Positions 1-7,488 of a stretch of 50,642 nt of DNA are shown here, piece by piece (within the stretch, counting starts at the first letter, position 1; each line of letters begins with the position of its first letter). Where the stretch lies: NCBI GenBank assembly GCA_018266355.1, contig JAFEAP010000010.1, positions 1 to 50,642 on the forward strand, given 5' to 3'. Made by a program: the position numbers and the translations under genes. The stretch is from Bdellovibrionales bacterium (GTDB lineage: Bacteria > Bdellovibrionota > UBA1018). Below the pieces are notes generated by a model, which did no database searches, was not told the origin of the DNA, and saw only the letters and a program-made list of their open reading frames with translations.

Positions 1-429
1 GCCTACCTCGAGGGCACCGCGGAGGGATTCGACGACGCCCTCCTCTGCGACGCGGACGGCTTCCTCACCGAAGGCACGACGTTCAACCTCTTCTACGTGC
101 GGCGCGGGATCGTCGCGACCTCGCCCTTTTCGAGCGGCATCCTCGACGGAATCACCCGGAAACAAGTCGTGCACCTCGCCCGCCAGGCCGGATACGAGGT
201 GCGCGAGGTCCTCTTCCCGAAAGAGCGACTCTACGAAGCGGACGAAGTTTTCATGACCTCGACGATCAAGGAAGTCGCGCCCGTCGTCCAAATCGACGGC
301 GTGAAGATCGCGAACGGGAAACCGGGGCCGATCACGCGCAAGCTGAAGGATCTTTTCCACGGCGAATCGCTCGCGCGGGCGGAACGGCTGGCGAAACCGA
401 GCGATCGACGAGCGGAGCCGAGCCTTTGA
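1..429 (+). CDS. Class IV PLP aminotransferase, C-terminal part (IlvE/Dat/PabC-like)
   Basis: This gene enters from the left edge, so only its last 142 codons are visible. The fold is the class IV (D-amino-acid/branched-chain) aminotransferase fold, which uses PLP to move amino groups. Visible signatures are 'TEGTTFNLFYV', the phosphate-binding 'GILDGITR', and 'EVFMTSTIKEVAPV' followed by 'QIDG', in the family order. The catalytic lysine would lie upstream of the window. The sequence cannot separate branched-chain aminotransferase from D-alanine aminotransferase or aminodeoxychorismate lyase. Its stop overlaps the start of the inositol monophosphatase gene by 4 bases, so the two are probably co-transcribed. 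Confidence 0.9.
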   Translation, partial: AYLEGTAEGFDDALLCDADGFLTEGTTFNLFYVRRGIVATSPFSSGILDGITRKQVVHLARQAGYEVREVLFPKERLYEADEVFMTSTIKEVAPVVQIDGVKIANGKPGPITRKLKDLFHGESLARAERLAKPSDRRAEPSL

Positions 430-1358
430 AAAAGAAAAGTTCGGCCAAGTCCGGCGCGAAAAAACGCCCCGCTTCGAAACCGAGATCCGCCGTCCGCATG
501 GCGCCCGCGCGAACGGCCGGCGCCCCGGACACGAAAAAACTCCTCGCCGGGATGATCGCCGCGGCCCATGCGTGCGGCGCGATCCTGCGGAAATACCACG
601 CGAAGGGGAACCTGAAGATCTCCGAGAAACTCGGCGCCGGCCTCGTCACGAACGCCGACATCGAAAGCGAACGCGCGTGCGTGGCCGCCCTCCGGAAACT
701 CCGCCCCGACTTCGGATTCCTGACCGAGGAGGGAACGACCCTGGTCGACGGAAAACCCGCGACCGACCATCCCCGCGGCCGGTGGATCATCGATCCCCTC
801 GACGGTACGACGAACTTCGTCCACGGCTTCCCGATGTTCTGCGTCTCGATCGCGGCGGAGTGGGACGGAACGATCGTCGCCGGAGTGATCGAACACCCGA
901 TCTTGCGCGACACCTACTCCGCGCGACTCGGCGGCGGCGCCTTCCTGAACGGAAAACCGATCCGCGTTTCACCGACCGACCGCATCGACGACTCGCTCCT
1001 CTCGACGGGATTCACGTACCGGAAGACCGAACTCCTCCACACCGAAATGGTGGCGTTCGAGGAACTCTCCTCCATCGCGCGCGCGATCCGGCGCCCCGGT
1101 TCCGCGGCGCTCGACCTCGCGTACACGGCGCGCGGGGTTTTTGACGGTTTCTGGGAACGACGCCTTTCGCCTTGGGACATCGCCGCGGGACTCCTTCTCG
1201 TCCGCGAGGCCGGCGGAAAAGTGACGGATTTCCGCGGAAACGAGGACGTTCTCTCCTCCTCCGCGATTTTAGCGAGCAACGGCGCGCTTCACGACGGCCT
1301 CCTCGAGGCGATCCAGACGCCCGAGGAAAAACTTCGCGCGCGGTGGAATCTCGACTGA
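426..1358 (+). CDS. suhB: Inositol monophosphatase family protein
   Basis: This is a Mg-dependent phosphatase of the inositol-1-monophosphatase/SuhB family, 310 residues. The metal-binding signature 'WIIDPLDGTTNF' is intact, preceded by the 'EEG' acid site, and the C-terminal 'SPWDIAAGLLLVREAGG' supplies the last metal aspartate. The family usually runs 260-275 residues. The extra N-terminus is Lys/Arg/Ala-rich low-complexity sequence. I chose the TTG at 426 because it forms a TTGA overlap with the preceding stop and has a GGAG about 8 bases upstream; an in-frame ATG at 498 would give 286 residues. The substrate could be inositol phosphate or another sugar phosphate, and the symbol is only a family label. 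Confidence 0.9.
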   Translation: MKKKSSAKSGAKKRPASKPRSAVRMAPARTAGAPDTKKLLAGMIAAAHACGAILRKYHAKGNLKISEKLGAGLVTNADIESERACVAALRKLRPDFGFLTEEGTTLVDGKPATDHPRGRWIIDPLDGTTNFVHGFPMFCVSIAAEWDGTIVAGVIEHPILRDTYSARLGGGAFLNGKPIRVSPTDRIDDSLLSTGFTYRKTELLHTEMVAFEELSSIARAIRRPGSAALDLAYTARGVFDGFWERRLSPWDIAAGLLLVREAGGKVTDFRGNEDVLSSSAILASNGALHDGLLEAIQTPEEKLRARWNLD

Positions 1359-1382
1359 CCTATCTCCTCGAAAAGCCTAGGT

Positions 1383-1411
1383 TTGACGTGGCGAGCCTCG
1401 TTCCCTACAAT
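1383..1411 (+). promoter_or_regulatory. Near-consensus sigma-70 type promoter
   Basis: TTGACG (1383-1388) and TACAAT (1406-1411) are separated by exactly 17 bases in a locally AT-rich stretch. It lies 64 bases before the membrane coiled-coil gene at 1475. Transcription would start near 1418, giving a leader of about 57 bases with an AAGGA at 1459. Confidence 0.65.
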
Positions 1412-1474
1412 TTAAGATGAGGTCCGAGCTCGGCCTCGTCGACGGTCTGCATTGCCCCAAGGACGGGACATTTT

Positions 1475-2614
1475 ATGGACGCATGGGTTTATCTGTTTTC
1501 GAAGTTCACGCATGAAGCGCTCCTCTTCGAGTCGCTCGCGATCTTCCTCGGGCTCTTCGGCTACGCGGTCTTCTACCTGATCCGGAAACGGAAGTACGGC
1601 GTCGCCGGAAAAGAAGTCCCGTCGAACGTGATGAAAGCCTACCTCGCCCAACTCGTCGGCGACGCGGAGGAGATCCGCACCCAGCTCTTCGGCCTCCTCG
1701 GCAAGGGCGAAGCCTCGGCGCGTCTGATGGCGAACCTCCAGTTCCAAGCCGACCTCCCGACGACGGGCGCTCCCGCGCCCGGCGCGGGCGCGACGCTCGC
1801 CGGCGCGCCGGTGACGACGACCCAACTCGTCCAGGACCCGAAACTCGCCGAGAAACTGAAGGAACTCGAAAAGAAACTCGCCGACCAAGCCGGCGCGCTC
1901 GATTCCGTGCTGAACGAGAAGATGAAGCTCGAGGAAGAGCTCGCGAACGCGAAGTCCCGCTCGACGGGCGACGACGGCAAGTCGCCGGACAAGGCCGGCC
2001 CCGACCGCGCCGGACCGCTGCAAGAGCGCGTGAAGCAGCTCGAGGCCCAGCTCGCCGAATACGCGATCATCGAGGACGACCTCGCGAACCTGAAGCGCCT
2101 CCAGAAGGAAAACAAGACGCTCAAGCAGCAACTCGCCGACGCCGGCGCCTCGCCCGCCCCGGCCGCCGCCGCTCCGGAAGTGCCCGAGCTCGCCGCCGCA
2201 CCGAAGCCCGCAACGGCGAAGGCCGCCGAGGAACCGGCGCCCGAAGCCGCGGCTCCCGAAATGCCGAGCCTCGAAGCCGCCGCCGCCGCGGAAGCCGTCG
2301 CCGCTCCGGACGCGAAGGCCGCGCCGACGAAACCGGCGATGCCCGATCTCTCCGGACCGAACGATCCGGACATCGCGACGGAAGCCGTCGATTCCCCGCA
2401 CGCGAGCGGCGAAGATCATCCGGCCGACTTCGAATCGCTCGTCGACGTCGTGGAAAAGAACTTGGCAGACGCGGCGAAATCCGAGAACGTGGATCCTACC
2501 GCCGCGCCCACCCCCGAATTTCAGCTCGAATCCGGCCCGGCCTCGGAGACCAAGCCCGATGAGAAAAGCGAAGAGCAGCTCCAAGCCGATTTCGAGAAAA
2601 TGCTTAAGTCTTAA
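1475..2614 (+). CDS. Membrane-anchored coiled-coil protein with Ala/Pro-rich region
   Basis: I do not recognise a family. The 379-residue protein has one N-terminal transmembrane segment (about residues 15-37) followed by a basic 'RKRKYG' stop-transfer, so most of it probably faces the cytoplasm. Next come a short helical region and a Lys/Glu/Leu-rich coiled coil (about 120-225), then a long Ala/Pro/Glu low-complexity stretch (about 225-330) and an acidic tail. Such a layout suits a scaffold or tether rather than an enzyme. It is driven by the promoter at 1383, and its 3' end overlaps the HEAT-repeat gene by 56 bases, so the two are probably coupled. Confidence 0.85.
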   Translation: MDAWVYLFSKFTHEALLFESLAIFLGLFGYAVFYLIRKRKYGVAGKEVPSNVMKAYLAQLVGDAEEIRTQLFGLLGKGEASARLMANLQFQADLPTTGAPAPGAGATLAGAPVTTTQLVQDPKLAEKLKELEKKLADQAGALDSVLNEKMKLEEELANAKSRSTGDDGKSPDKAGPDRAGPLQERVKQLEAQLAEYAIIEDDLANLKRLQKENKTLKQQLADAGASPAPAAAAPEVPELAAAPKPATAKAAEEPAPEAAAPEMPSLEAAAAAEAVAAPDAKAAPTKPAMPDLSGPNDPDIATEAVDSPHASGEDHPADFESLVDVVEKNLADAAKSENVDPTAAPTPEFQLESGPASETKPDEKSEEQLQADFEKMLKS

Positions 2615-3380
2615 GCTCGCCGCCGTCGCGCTCGTTTGCGGACTGAGTTCCGCGTTCGCCGCGATTCCCGCGAAACCGATCGGCGCGAAGACGTCCGTCG
2701 AAGCGATGATCCGCAGCGATCTCGTCTCCTTCCGCAAGGAGAAGCGCGCCGACTTCCAATCGCTCGTGAAGAAATGGGAGCGCGTATACGGAAGCCGGTC
2801 CGCGCCCACCCTCCTCGCCATCGCCGAAGATAAGAAATCGCCGAACACCGACCGGTACGTCGCGCTGCTCGCGCACACGCGCATCCGCGGCCCGCACGAC
2901 GCGAAGGAACTCGTCGCGCTCCTCGACGACCGCGATTGGATGGTCCGTTCGGCCGCGCTGAAATCGATCGAGATCCTCGGCTACGCTCCGGCGGGAGCGA
3001 AAGTCCTCGATAAGCTCGCGAACGACCGCGCGCTCGTGATCCGGCTCCAGTCGATCGAGACGCTCGAGAAGCTCCGTCCTCCGGGAACGCCGGACGCTCT
3101 CTTGAAGGCCGCGATGGACGGGAAGAATTACCGCCCGGGGAACTTCCGGAAAGGCCGCGCGGACTGGGTGCCCCAGCGCGCGCTCGCCGCTCTCCGCGAA
3201 CTCCGGCCGCTCGGCTACGCCCCGCGCCTCTTGCCGCTCATGAACGAATCGAAAGACGGCCGGATCCGCGCGCACGCGCTGCACACGATCGAAATCCTCG
3301 AATCGAAATCGCTCAAACAGGGCCGTCCGTTCCGCGAACGCGCGGCCGCGTGGACGGCGACGCTCCAGGCGTCGCGCTGA
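2559..3380 (+). CDS. Exported HEAT-repeat protein
   Basis: The 273-residue protein starts with a long basic n-region and a hydrophobic segment ending in 'SSAFAA', which looks like a signal peptide cleaved near residue 35. The remainder holds tandem helical pairs of HEAT/PBS-lyase type, such as 'DDRDWMVRSAALKSIEILG' and 'NDRALVIRLQSIETLEKL', which form a solenoid for protein binding. No catalytic motif is visible. The start lies inside the end of the upstream gene and is preceded by CGGAG. It is therefore probably the second gene of a two-gene unit, working in the periplasm. Confidence 0.85.
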   Translation: MRKAKSSSKPISRKCLSLKLAAVALVCGLSSAFAAIPAKPIGAKTSVEAMIRSDLVSFRKEKRADFQSLVKKWERVYGSRSAPTLLAIAEDKKSPNTDRYVALLAHTRIRGPHDAKELVALLDDRDWMVRSAALKSIEILGYAPAGAKVLDKLANDRALVIRLQSIETLEKLRPPGTPDALLKAAMDGKNYRPGNFRKGRADWVPQRALAALRELRPLGYAPRLLPLMNESKDGRIRAHALHTIEILESKSLKQGRPFRERAAAWTATLQASR

Positions 3381-3395
3381 TCCGCGCTTTCCCGC

Positions 3396-4121
3396 TCAAC
3401 CGCCCGGCGGCGGTTCGGGGATGAAATTCGAGTCGTTCGGATCGGTCGGCGCCGGACCGCCGTCGGACTCGGGCGGCGGTGGCGCGGCGGACGCGCCCGA
3501 ATCGGCCGGCATTTCCGGCGCCGAAAGGTCGCCCTCTTCGGCCGGCGGGGCGGGAACGTCGGTACTCGGAGCCGCCGAGGAACCCGCGGTCGCTTTCTGG
3601 ATCTCGAGCTTCGTATTGTACTCCTCGAGTTTTGCGAGCCGGGTTTTCACGTTGATGATCCGTCCGATCCGGTAGAGCAGCGTATTCTCCTCGATCGAGT
3701 CGCTCGGCATCGCGTGCAAGTCGTCGAGCGCGTCTCGCTGGACGAATTGCTCGCGTTGGACGGTGATCTTCACGGCCTTCACGCGATTGTAAACGCCCTT
3801 CGCGACGGTGACTTTGAAGCGGTACTGCGCGCGCATGTAGGGCGCGGTCGATCCGTCGCCGTCGGCGAAATTCTTTTCCTTGGTATTGTCCATCCAGCGC
3901 GACTGGAGGAATCCGCCCTCCCGATTCGTCACGTCGAGGCGGATCGACTTCATCGCGTCGAGGACGGCCTGCCAAGCGGTGTTGAAATCCGTGACGTAGA
4001 CGCGGTTATAGACCTGCAATGTATTCGCGCCGATGGAGTTCTTGTACGCGGTCATGCATCCGCTCGCGCTCATGAGCGCGGCGCCGAGGGCGACGGAAAT
4101 CGCGGTTTTTTTCGGCGACAT
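3396..4121 (-). CDS. Lipoprotein, possibly BamC-like
   Basis: The 241-residue protein has a lipobox ('MSASGC', Cys22) and a strong ribosome site, AAGGAGGAGA, just upstream of its ATG. The segment around residues 38-80 ('FNTAWQAVLDAMKSIRL', then 'NREGGFLQSRW') resembles the helix-grip motif of NlpB/BamC-type lipoproteins, in which an alpha/beta unit is followed by a G..QS.W strand. That match is by eye only. A helical region (about 140-180) and a Pro/Ala-rich tail ending in 'PEPPPGG' follow. It probably sits in the outer membrane facing the periplasm. It converges with the HEAT-repeat gene and diverges from kdsD. Confidence 0.8.
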   Translation of the reverse strand: MSPKKTAISVALGAALMSASGCMTAYKNSIGANTLQVYNRVYVTDFNTAWQAVLDAMKSIRLDVTNREGGFLQSRWMDNTKEKNFADGDGSTAPYMRAQYRFKVTVAKGVYNRVKAVKITVQREQFVQRDALDDLHAMPSDSIEENTLLYRIGRIINVKTRLAKLEEYNTKLEIQKATAGSSAAPSTDVPAPPAEEGDLSAPEMPADSGASAAPPPPESDGGPAPTDPNDSNFIPEPPPGG

Positions 4122-4194
4122 GGAATCTCCTCCTTACGAGTGTGCAGAATTCTGTTGCAGTCTGTCAACCCGCCGTCGATAGTCGGGTGAGACG

Positions 4195-5193
4195 ATGAAA
4201 GACGCCGATCTCCTCCACGAAATCCGCCGCACGCTCACGCTCGAAGGCGAGTCGATCCTCGCCACCTCGCGTTCGCTCGAAAACCCCGCGGACGCCCGCG
4301 CGGCGGCCTGGGTGAAAGCGACCAAGCTCGTCCAGAACGCGCTCGACGCCGGCGGAAAAGTCGTCGCCGCCGGGATCGGAAAATCGGGGAAGATCGCGAA
4401 CAAGGTCGCCGCGACGCTCGCCTCGACCGGGTCGCCCGCGATCTATCTCCACCCGACGGAAGGGCTGCACGGCGACCTCGGCTTCATCCAACCGAAAGAC
4501 GTCCTCCTCGCGTTTTCCTACACGGGAAACACCGAGGAACTCCTGCGCATCCTTCCCGCGTTCAAGGCGCTGAAAACCCCGATCGTCGCCGTCACCGGAA
4601 ATACGCGCTCGCGCCTGGCCGAACTCGCGGACGCGGTCATCGACGCGTCGGTCGCCCAGGAAGCCTGCCCGCACAACCTCGCGCCGACGACCAGCACGAC
4701 GCTTTCGCTCGCGATCGGCGACGCGCTCGCGGTGACGCTGATGAAGCTCCGGAATTTCGACGCCGAGAGCTTCGCGCGGAACCACCCGGGCGGCTCGATC
4801 GGGCGCAAACTGAATCTCTCCGTCGCGGACGCCATGCAGAAGGGCGACGCCGTCGGACTCGTCGAGGAAACGACGCCGATGGACCAGGTCGTCGTCGTCG
4901 CGACCCAAAAACGCCTCGGCGCCGTGCTCGTCGTGAAGGGAAAGACGCTCGTCGGCCTGATCACCGACGGCGACATCCGGAAAGCGCTCACTCACCGTGA
5001 ACGTTTCTTCCAAATGCGCGCCTCCGAAGTCATGACGGCGAAGCCGACGACGGCGATTCCCGAAATGCCCGCGCGCGACGCGCTCGCCCTGATGGAAAAT
5101 CGGAAGTCCCAAATCAGCGTCCTGCCCGTCGTCGACCGCGACGGGAACTGGGTCGGACTCTTGAGGCTGCATGACCTCCTCCAAACCTTCTGA
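4195..5193 (+). CDS. kdsD: Arabinose-5-phosphate isomerase (KdsD/KpsF family)
   Basis: It interconverts ribulose-5-phosphate and arabinose-5-phosphate, the first step toward Kdo of lipopolysaccharide, in the cytoplasm. The 332-residue protein has the normal family length. A SIS domain (about 40-175) carries 'GIGKSGKIANKVAATL', 'SYTGNTEELL' and 'HNLAPTTSTT', followed by the family hallmark 'NHPGGSIGRKL'. Two CBS domains occupy the C-terminal third. The gene heads a short operon with the zinc-ribbon membrane gene (23-base overlap) and the DsbA-type lipoprotein gene. Its presence supports a diderm cell with Kdo-containing LPS, although GutQ-type or capsule (KpsF) paralogues share the same architecture. 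Confidence 0.95.
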   Translation: MKDADLLHEIRRTLTLEGESILATSRSLENPADARAAAWVKATKLVQNALDAGGKVVAAGIGKSGKIANKVAATLASTGSPAIYLHPTEGLHGDLGFIQPKDVLLAFSYTGNTEELLRILPAFKALKTPIVAVTGNTRSRLAELADAVIDASVAQEACPHNLAPTTSTTLSLAIGDALAVTLMKLRNFDAESFARNHPGGSIGRKLNLSVADAMQKGDAVGLVEETTPMDQVVVVATQKRLGAVLVVKGKTLVGLITDGDIRKALTHRERFFQMRASEVMTAKPTTAIPEMPARDALALMENRKSQISVLPVVDRDGNWVGLLRLHDLLQTF

Positions 5194-5503
5194 AGAAGGC
5201 GCCGCATCGGGAGCGGCGGAAGCGTCCACGATCCTTTCGTCGACCGCGGACGCGGTCTGCGAAAAGTGCGGTGGCCCGATGCGTCTTCGCAACGCGCGCC
5301 CGTTCCCGGTCTTGCTCCAAACGATCTTCGGCGTCTCGTTCGCGGGATTTCTCTGGGCCCAAAGCGCCGGTAAAATTCCGACGCGCGGACTTTGGATTTG
5401 GTCGGCTTTTCAGGTCGTTTTAGGCGTCCTTCTCGTGCGTGCGCGCTATGCGTCAGCTAAAAAAGTTTTTATTTGCCTCCGCTGCGGCGCGACCTTACGC
5501 TGA
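5171..5503 (+). CDS. Small membrane protein with split zinc ribbon
   Basis: The protein has 110 residues. Two CxxC pairs, Cys30/Cys33 ('CEKCGG') and Cys102/Cys105 ('CLRCGA'), flank two hydrophobic segments (about 46-64 and 74-91). The two pairs would lie on the same side of the membrane and could form one zinc ribbon. I recognise no family. The start lies inside the end of kdsD, implying translational coupling. The role is unknown; a membrane-bound metal-sensing or assembly function would fit but nothing proves it. Confidence 0.75.
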   Translation: MTSSKPSEEGAASGAAEASTILSSTADAVCEKCGGPMRLRNARPFPVLLQTIFGVSFAGFLWAQSAGKIPTRGLWIWSAFQVVLGVLLVRARYASAKKVFICLRCGATLR

Positions 5504-5571
5504 ATCGGACCTTTACCTACGCTTTCAAAGACTTCAATCGCGAGAGCCCTCTCTCACCAAAGGATATGCCT

Positions 5572-6642
5572 GTGAAAAAACATCTCGTACTTACCCTGAC
5601 CTCCGTTGCGGCCCTCGGCCTGATCGCCGGTTGCACCGACTCTCAAGCGAAGCCCGCTAAACCGAACATCGTCACGAAAGACGGCACCAAGCCGGGCGTC
5701 GTCGCGAAGGTCGGCGACGCGGAAGTCACCGAAGACGAACTCATCGGCGACGCGCGCTCGGACATCTACGAGCTCAAGAAGCGCGAATACGATCTCAAGA
5801 TGGATCGGCTGAACAAGATTATGGAAGAAAAGCTCATCGGCGCCGAAGCGAAGAAAGCGAACATGCCGACCGAGCAGTTCATCAACGAAAAAGTCGTCGG
5901 CAAGCTCTCGACGTCCGACTCCGAGTTCAAGGCGTTCGTGAAGGAAAAGAAGATCCCGGAAGAGCAACTCAAGGAGCACCCGGAATACAAGCAACGGATC
6001 ACGAGCTACCTCGAGAACCAAAAGCGCCAGGATAAGATCCAGGCCTACCTCGCGAACCTGACGAAGAAAAACCCGGTCGAAGTCTATTTCAAGAAGCCGA
6101 CCATGGAGCGCGTGCAGATCGACATCGGCGACGCGCCGATGCTCGGCAAGAAGGACGCGAAGGTCCAAATCGTCGCGTTCTCCGACTTCCAATGCCCGTA
6201 TTGCTCGCGCGGCGCCGAGACGATGCACCAAGTGATCAAGAAATACGGCTCGAAGGTCGCCATCTCCTTCAAGAACTACCCGCTCCCGTTCCACGAGCGC
6301 GCCGAACCGGCCGCCGAAATGGGCCGCTGCGTACTGAAAGTCGCGGGCGACAAGGAGTTCTGGAAGTTCCACGACATCGCGTTCAAGAACCAGGACAAGC
6401 TCGACAACGAGAACCTCGTGAAGTTCGCCAAGGAAGCCGGCGCGAACGAAGCGAAGGCGAAGGACTGCTACGACAAGGGCACGTACAAGGCCGACATCCA
6501 GAAGGATTCGGAATACGGCAACAAGGTCGGCGTGCGCTCCACTCCGACGTTCTTCATCAACGGCCAGATGGTCGCCGGCGCGCTTCCGATCGAGCAGTTC
6601 TCGGAAATGATCGACGACGAGCTCGACTCGAAGAAGAACTGA
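5572..6642 (+). CDS. Lipoprotein with SurA-like N-terminal region and DsbA-type thioredoxin domain
   Basis: This is a lipid-anchored thiol oxidoreductase of the DsbA/DsbG-like thioredoxin class. The signal peptide ends in the lipobox 'LIAGC'. A helical region resembling the SurA/parvulin N-terminal chaperone domain follows (about residues 40-165: 'VAKVGDAEVTEDELI' and then long helices). The C-terminal half is a thioredoxin fold with active site 'FQCPYCSRG' and the cis-proline loop 'VRSTPTFFING'. No parvulin isomerase domain is seen. I prefer the GTG at 5572 because AAAGGA lies 7 bases before it; the ATG at 5566 would leave only one base. Either start keeps the lipobox. It is probably transcribed with kdsD and ends at a strong terminator. 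Confidence 0.92.
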   Translation: MKKHLVLTLTSVAALGLIAGCTDSQAKPAKPNIVTKDGTKPGVVAKVGDAEVTEDELIGDARSDIYELKKREYDLKMDRLNKIMEEKLIGAEAKKANMPTEQFINEKVVGKLSTSDSEFKAFVKEKKIPEEQLKEHPEYKQRITSYLENQKRQDKIQAYLANLTKKNPVEVYFKKPTMERVQIDIGDAPMLGKKDAKVQIVAFSDFQCPYCSRGAETMHQVIKKYGSKVAISFKNYPLPFHERAEPAAEMGRCVLKVAGDKEFWKFHDIAFKNQDKLDNENLVKFAKEAGANEAKAKDCYDKGTYKADIQKDSEYGNKVGVRSTPTFFINGQMVAGALPIEQFSEMIDDELDSKKN

Positions 6643-6657
6643 TCTCGGCTTAATACG

Positions 6658-6720
6658 AAAGGCCGGGCTCCCCACCGTAAGCGAAAGCGAGCGGCCCGCG
6701 GGAACCCGGCCTTTTTCTTT
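6658..6720 (+). terminator. Rho-independent terminator
   Basis: A long GC-rich inverted repeat (AAAGGCCGGG.TCCC at 6658-6672 against GGGA.CCCGGCCTTT at 6700-6714, one internal mismatch) ends in a T-tract. It begins 16 bases after the DsbA-type gene and separates it from the SDR gene. Confidence 0.85.
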
Positions 6721-6816
6721 TCGCTGCGTCGGCGCTTTCACGCCGCGCGGCTTGCGTCCGCGGGTCGCCCCGGATTTAATGGGCCCCAGTCACCCGCACC
6801 CCGAGGAGAAAACACC

Positions 6817-7479
6817 ATGAGAATCGTCATCACCGGAGCATCCCGCGGCATCGGCGCCGAATTCGTCCGCGTCCTGCTCGCCGAAGGCCACGAAGTCCAC
6901 GCCGTCACCCGAAACGCCGACCGGCTGGCCGAATTCACGAAGGAAAAGAACCTCCACGTCCACGCGATCGACCTCGAGAACGTCGCCGGACCCGAGACGC
7001 TTTCGCGCGCCCTCGAGGGCCGCCCGATCGATTTGCTGATCAACAACGCCGGCATGTACGCGACCGACGCCTCGCTCGCGAAACTGAAATTCGACGACGT
7101 ACGAACCTCGTTCGAGGTGAACACGATCCTTCCGATGCGCGTCTGCCAAGCGCTGCTCCCGAACTTGAACAAGGGCGCGAAGGTCGCGCAGATCACGAGT
7201 CTGATGGGTTCGATCGCCGACAACGGCAGCGGCGGGTCCTACGCCTACCGCATGTCGAAGACGGCGCTGAACATGTTCAATAAGTGCTTCGCGATCGAAC
7301 GGCCGGACCTGACGACGGTCGTTCTGCATCCGGGTTGGGTGCAAACCGATATGGGCGGAAAACAGGCGCCGACGACTCCGAAGCAATCGGTCGCGGGCAT
7401 GCTCAAAGTGATCGGCGGGCTGAAAACCTCCGACACCGGGAAGTTCTACGACTTCGAGGGCGACGAGCTTCCCTGGTAG
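6817..7479 (+). CDS. Short-chain dehydrogenase/reductase (SDR)
   Basis: This is a classical SDR of 220 residues, an NAD(P)-dependent oxidoreductase of the cytoplasm. The cofactor loop 'TGASRGIG' sits at residues 6-13 and 'NNAG' at 76-79. The catalytic triad is Ser128, Tyr144 and Lys148 ('YRMSK'), followed by 'HPGWVQTDMGG'. The short length and C-terminus resemble the carbonyl-reductase-like subgroup sometimes called C-factor (CsgA) proteins, but the substrate cannot be read from sequence. A GAGGAG lies about 10 bases before the ATG. It converges with the large exported enzyme gene, leaving only 9 bases between them. Confidence 0.92.
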   Translation: MRIVITGASRGIGAEFVRVLLAEGHEVHAVTRNADRLAEFTKEKNLHVHAIDLENVAGPETLSRALEGRPIDLLINNAGMYATDASLAKLKFDDVRTSFEVNTILPMRVCQALLPNLNKGAKVAQITSLMGSIADNGSGGSYAYRMSKTALNMFNKCFAIERPDLTTVVLHPGWVQTDMGGKQAPTTPKQSVAGMLKVIGGLKTSDTGKFYDFEGDELPW

Positions 7480-7488
7480 TCGGATCGA

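Noticed and set aside
1418..1516. 33-codon frame starting at the predicted transcription start
   Set aside because: It overlaps the coding start of the downstream gene, has no ribosome site and no family.
3398..3415. AACCGCC/GGCGGTT hairpin between the HEAT-repeat and lipoprotein genes
   Set aside because: It overlaps the Pro/Gly-coding end of the lipoprotein gene and lacks a T-tract, so chance from codons is likely.
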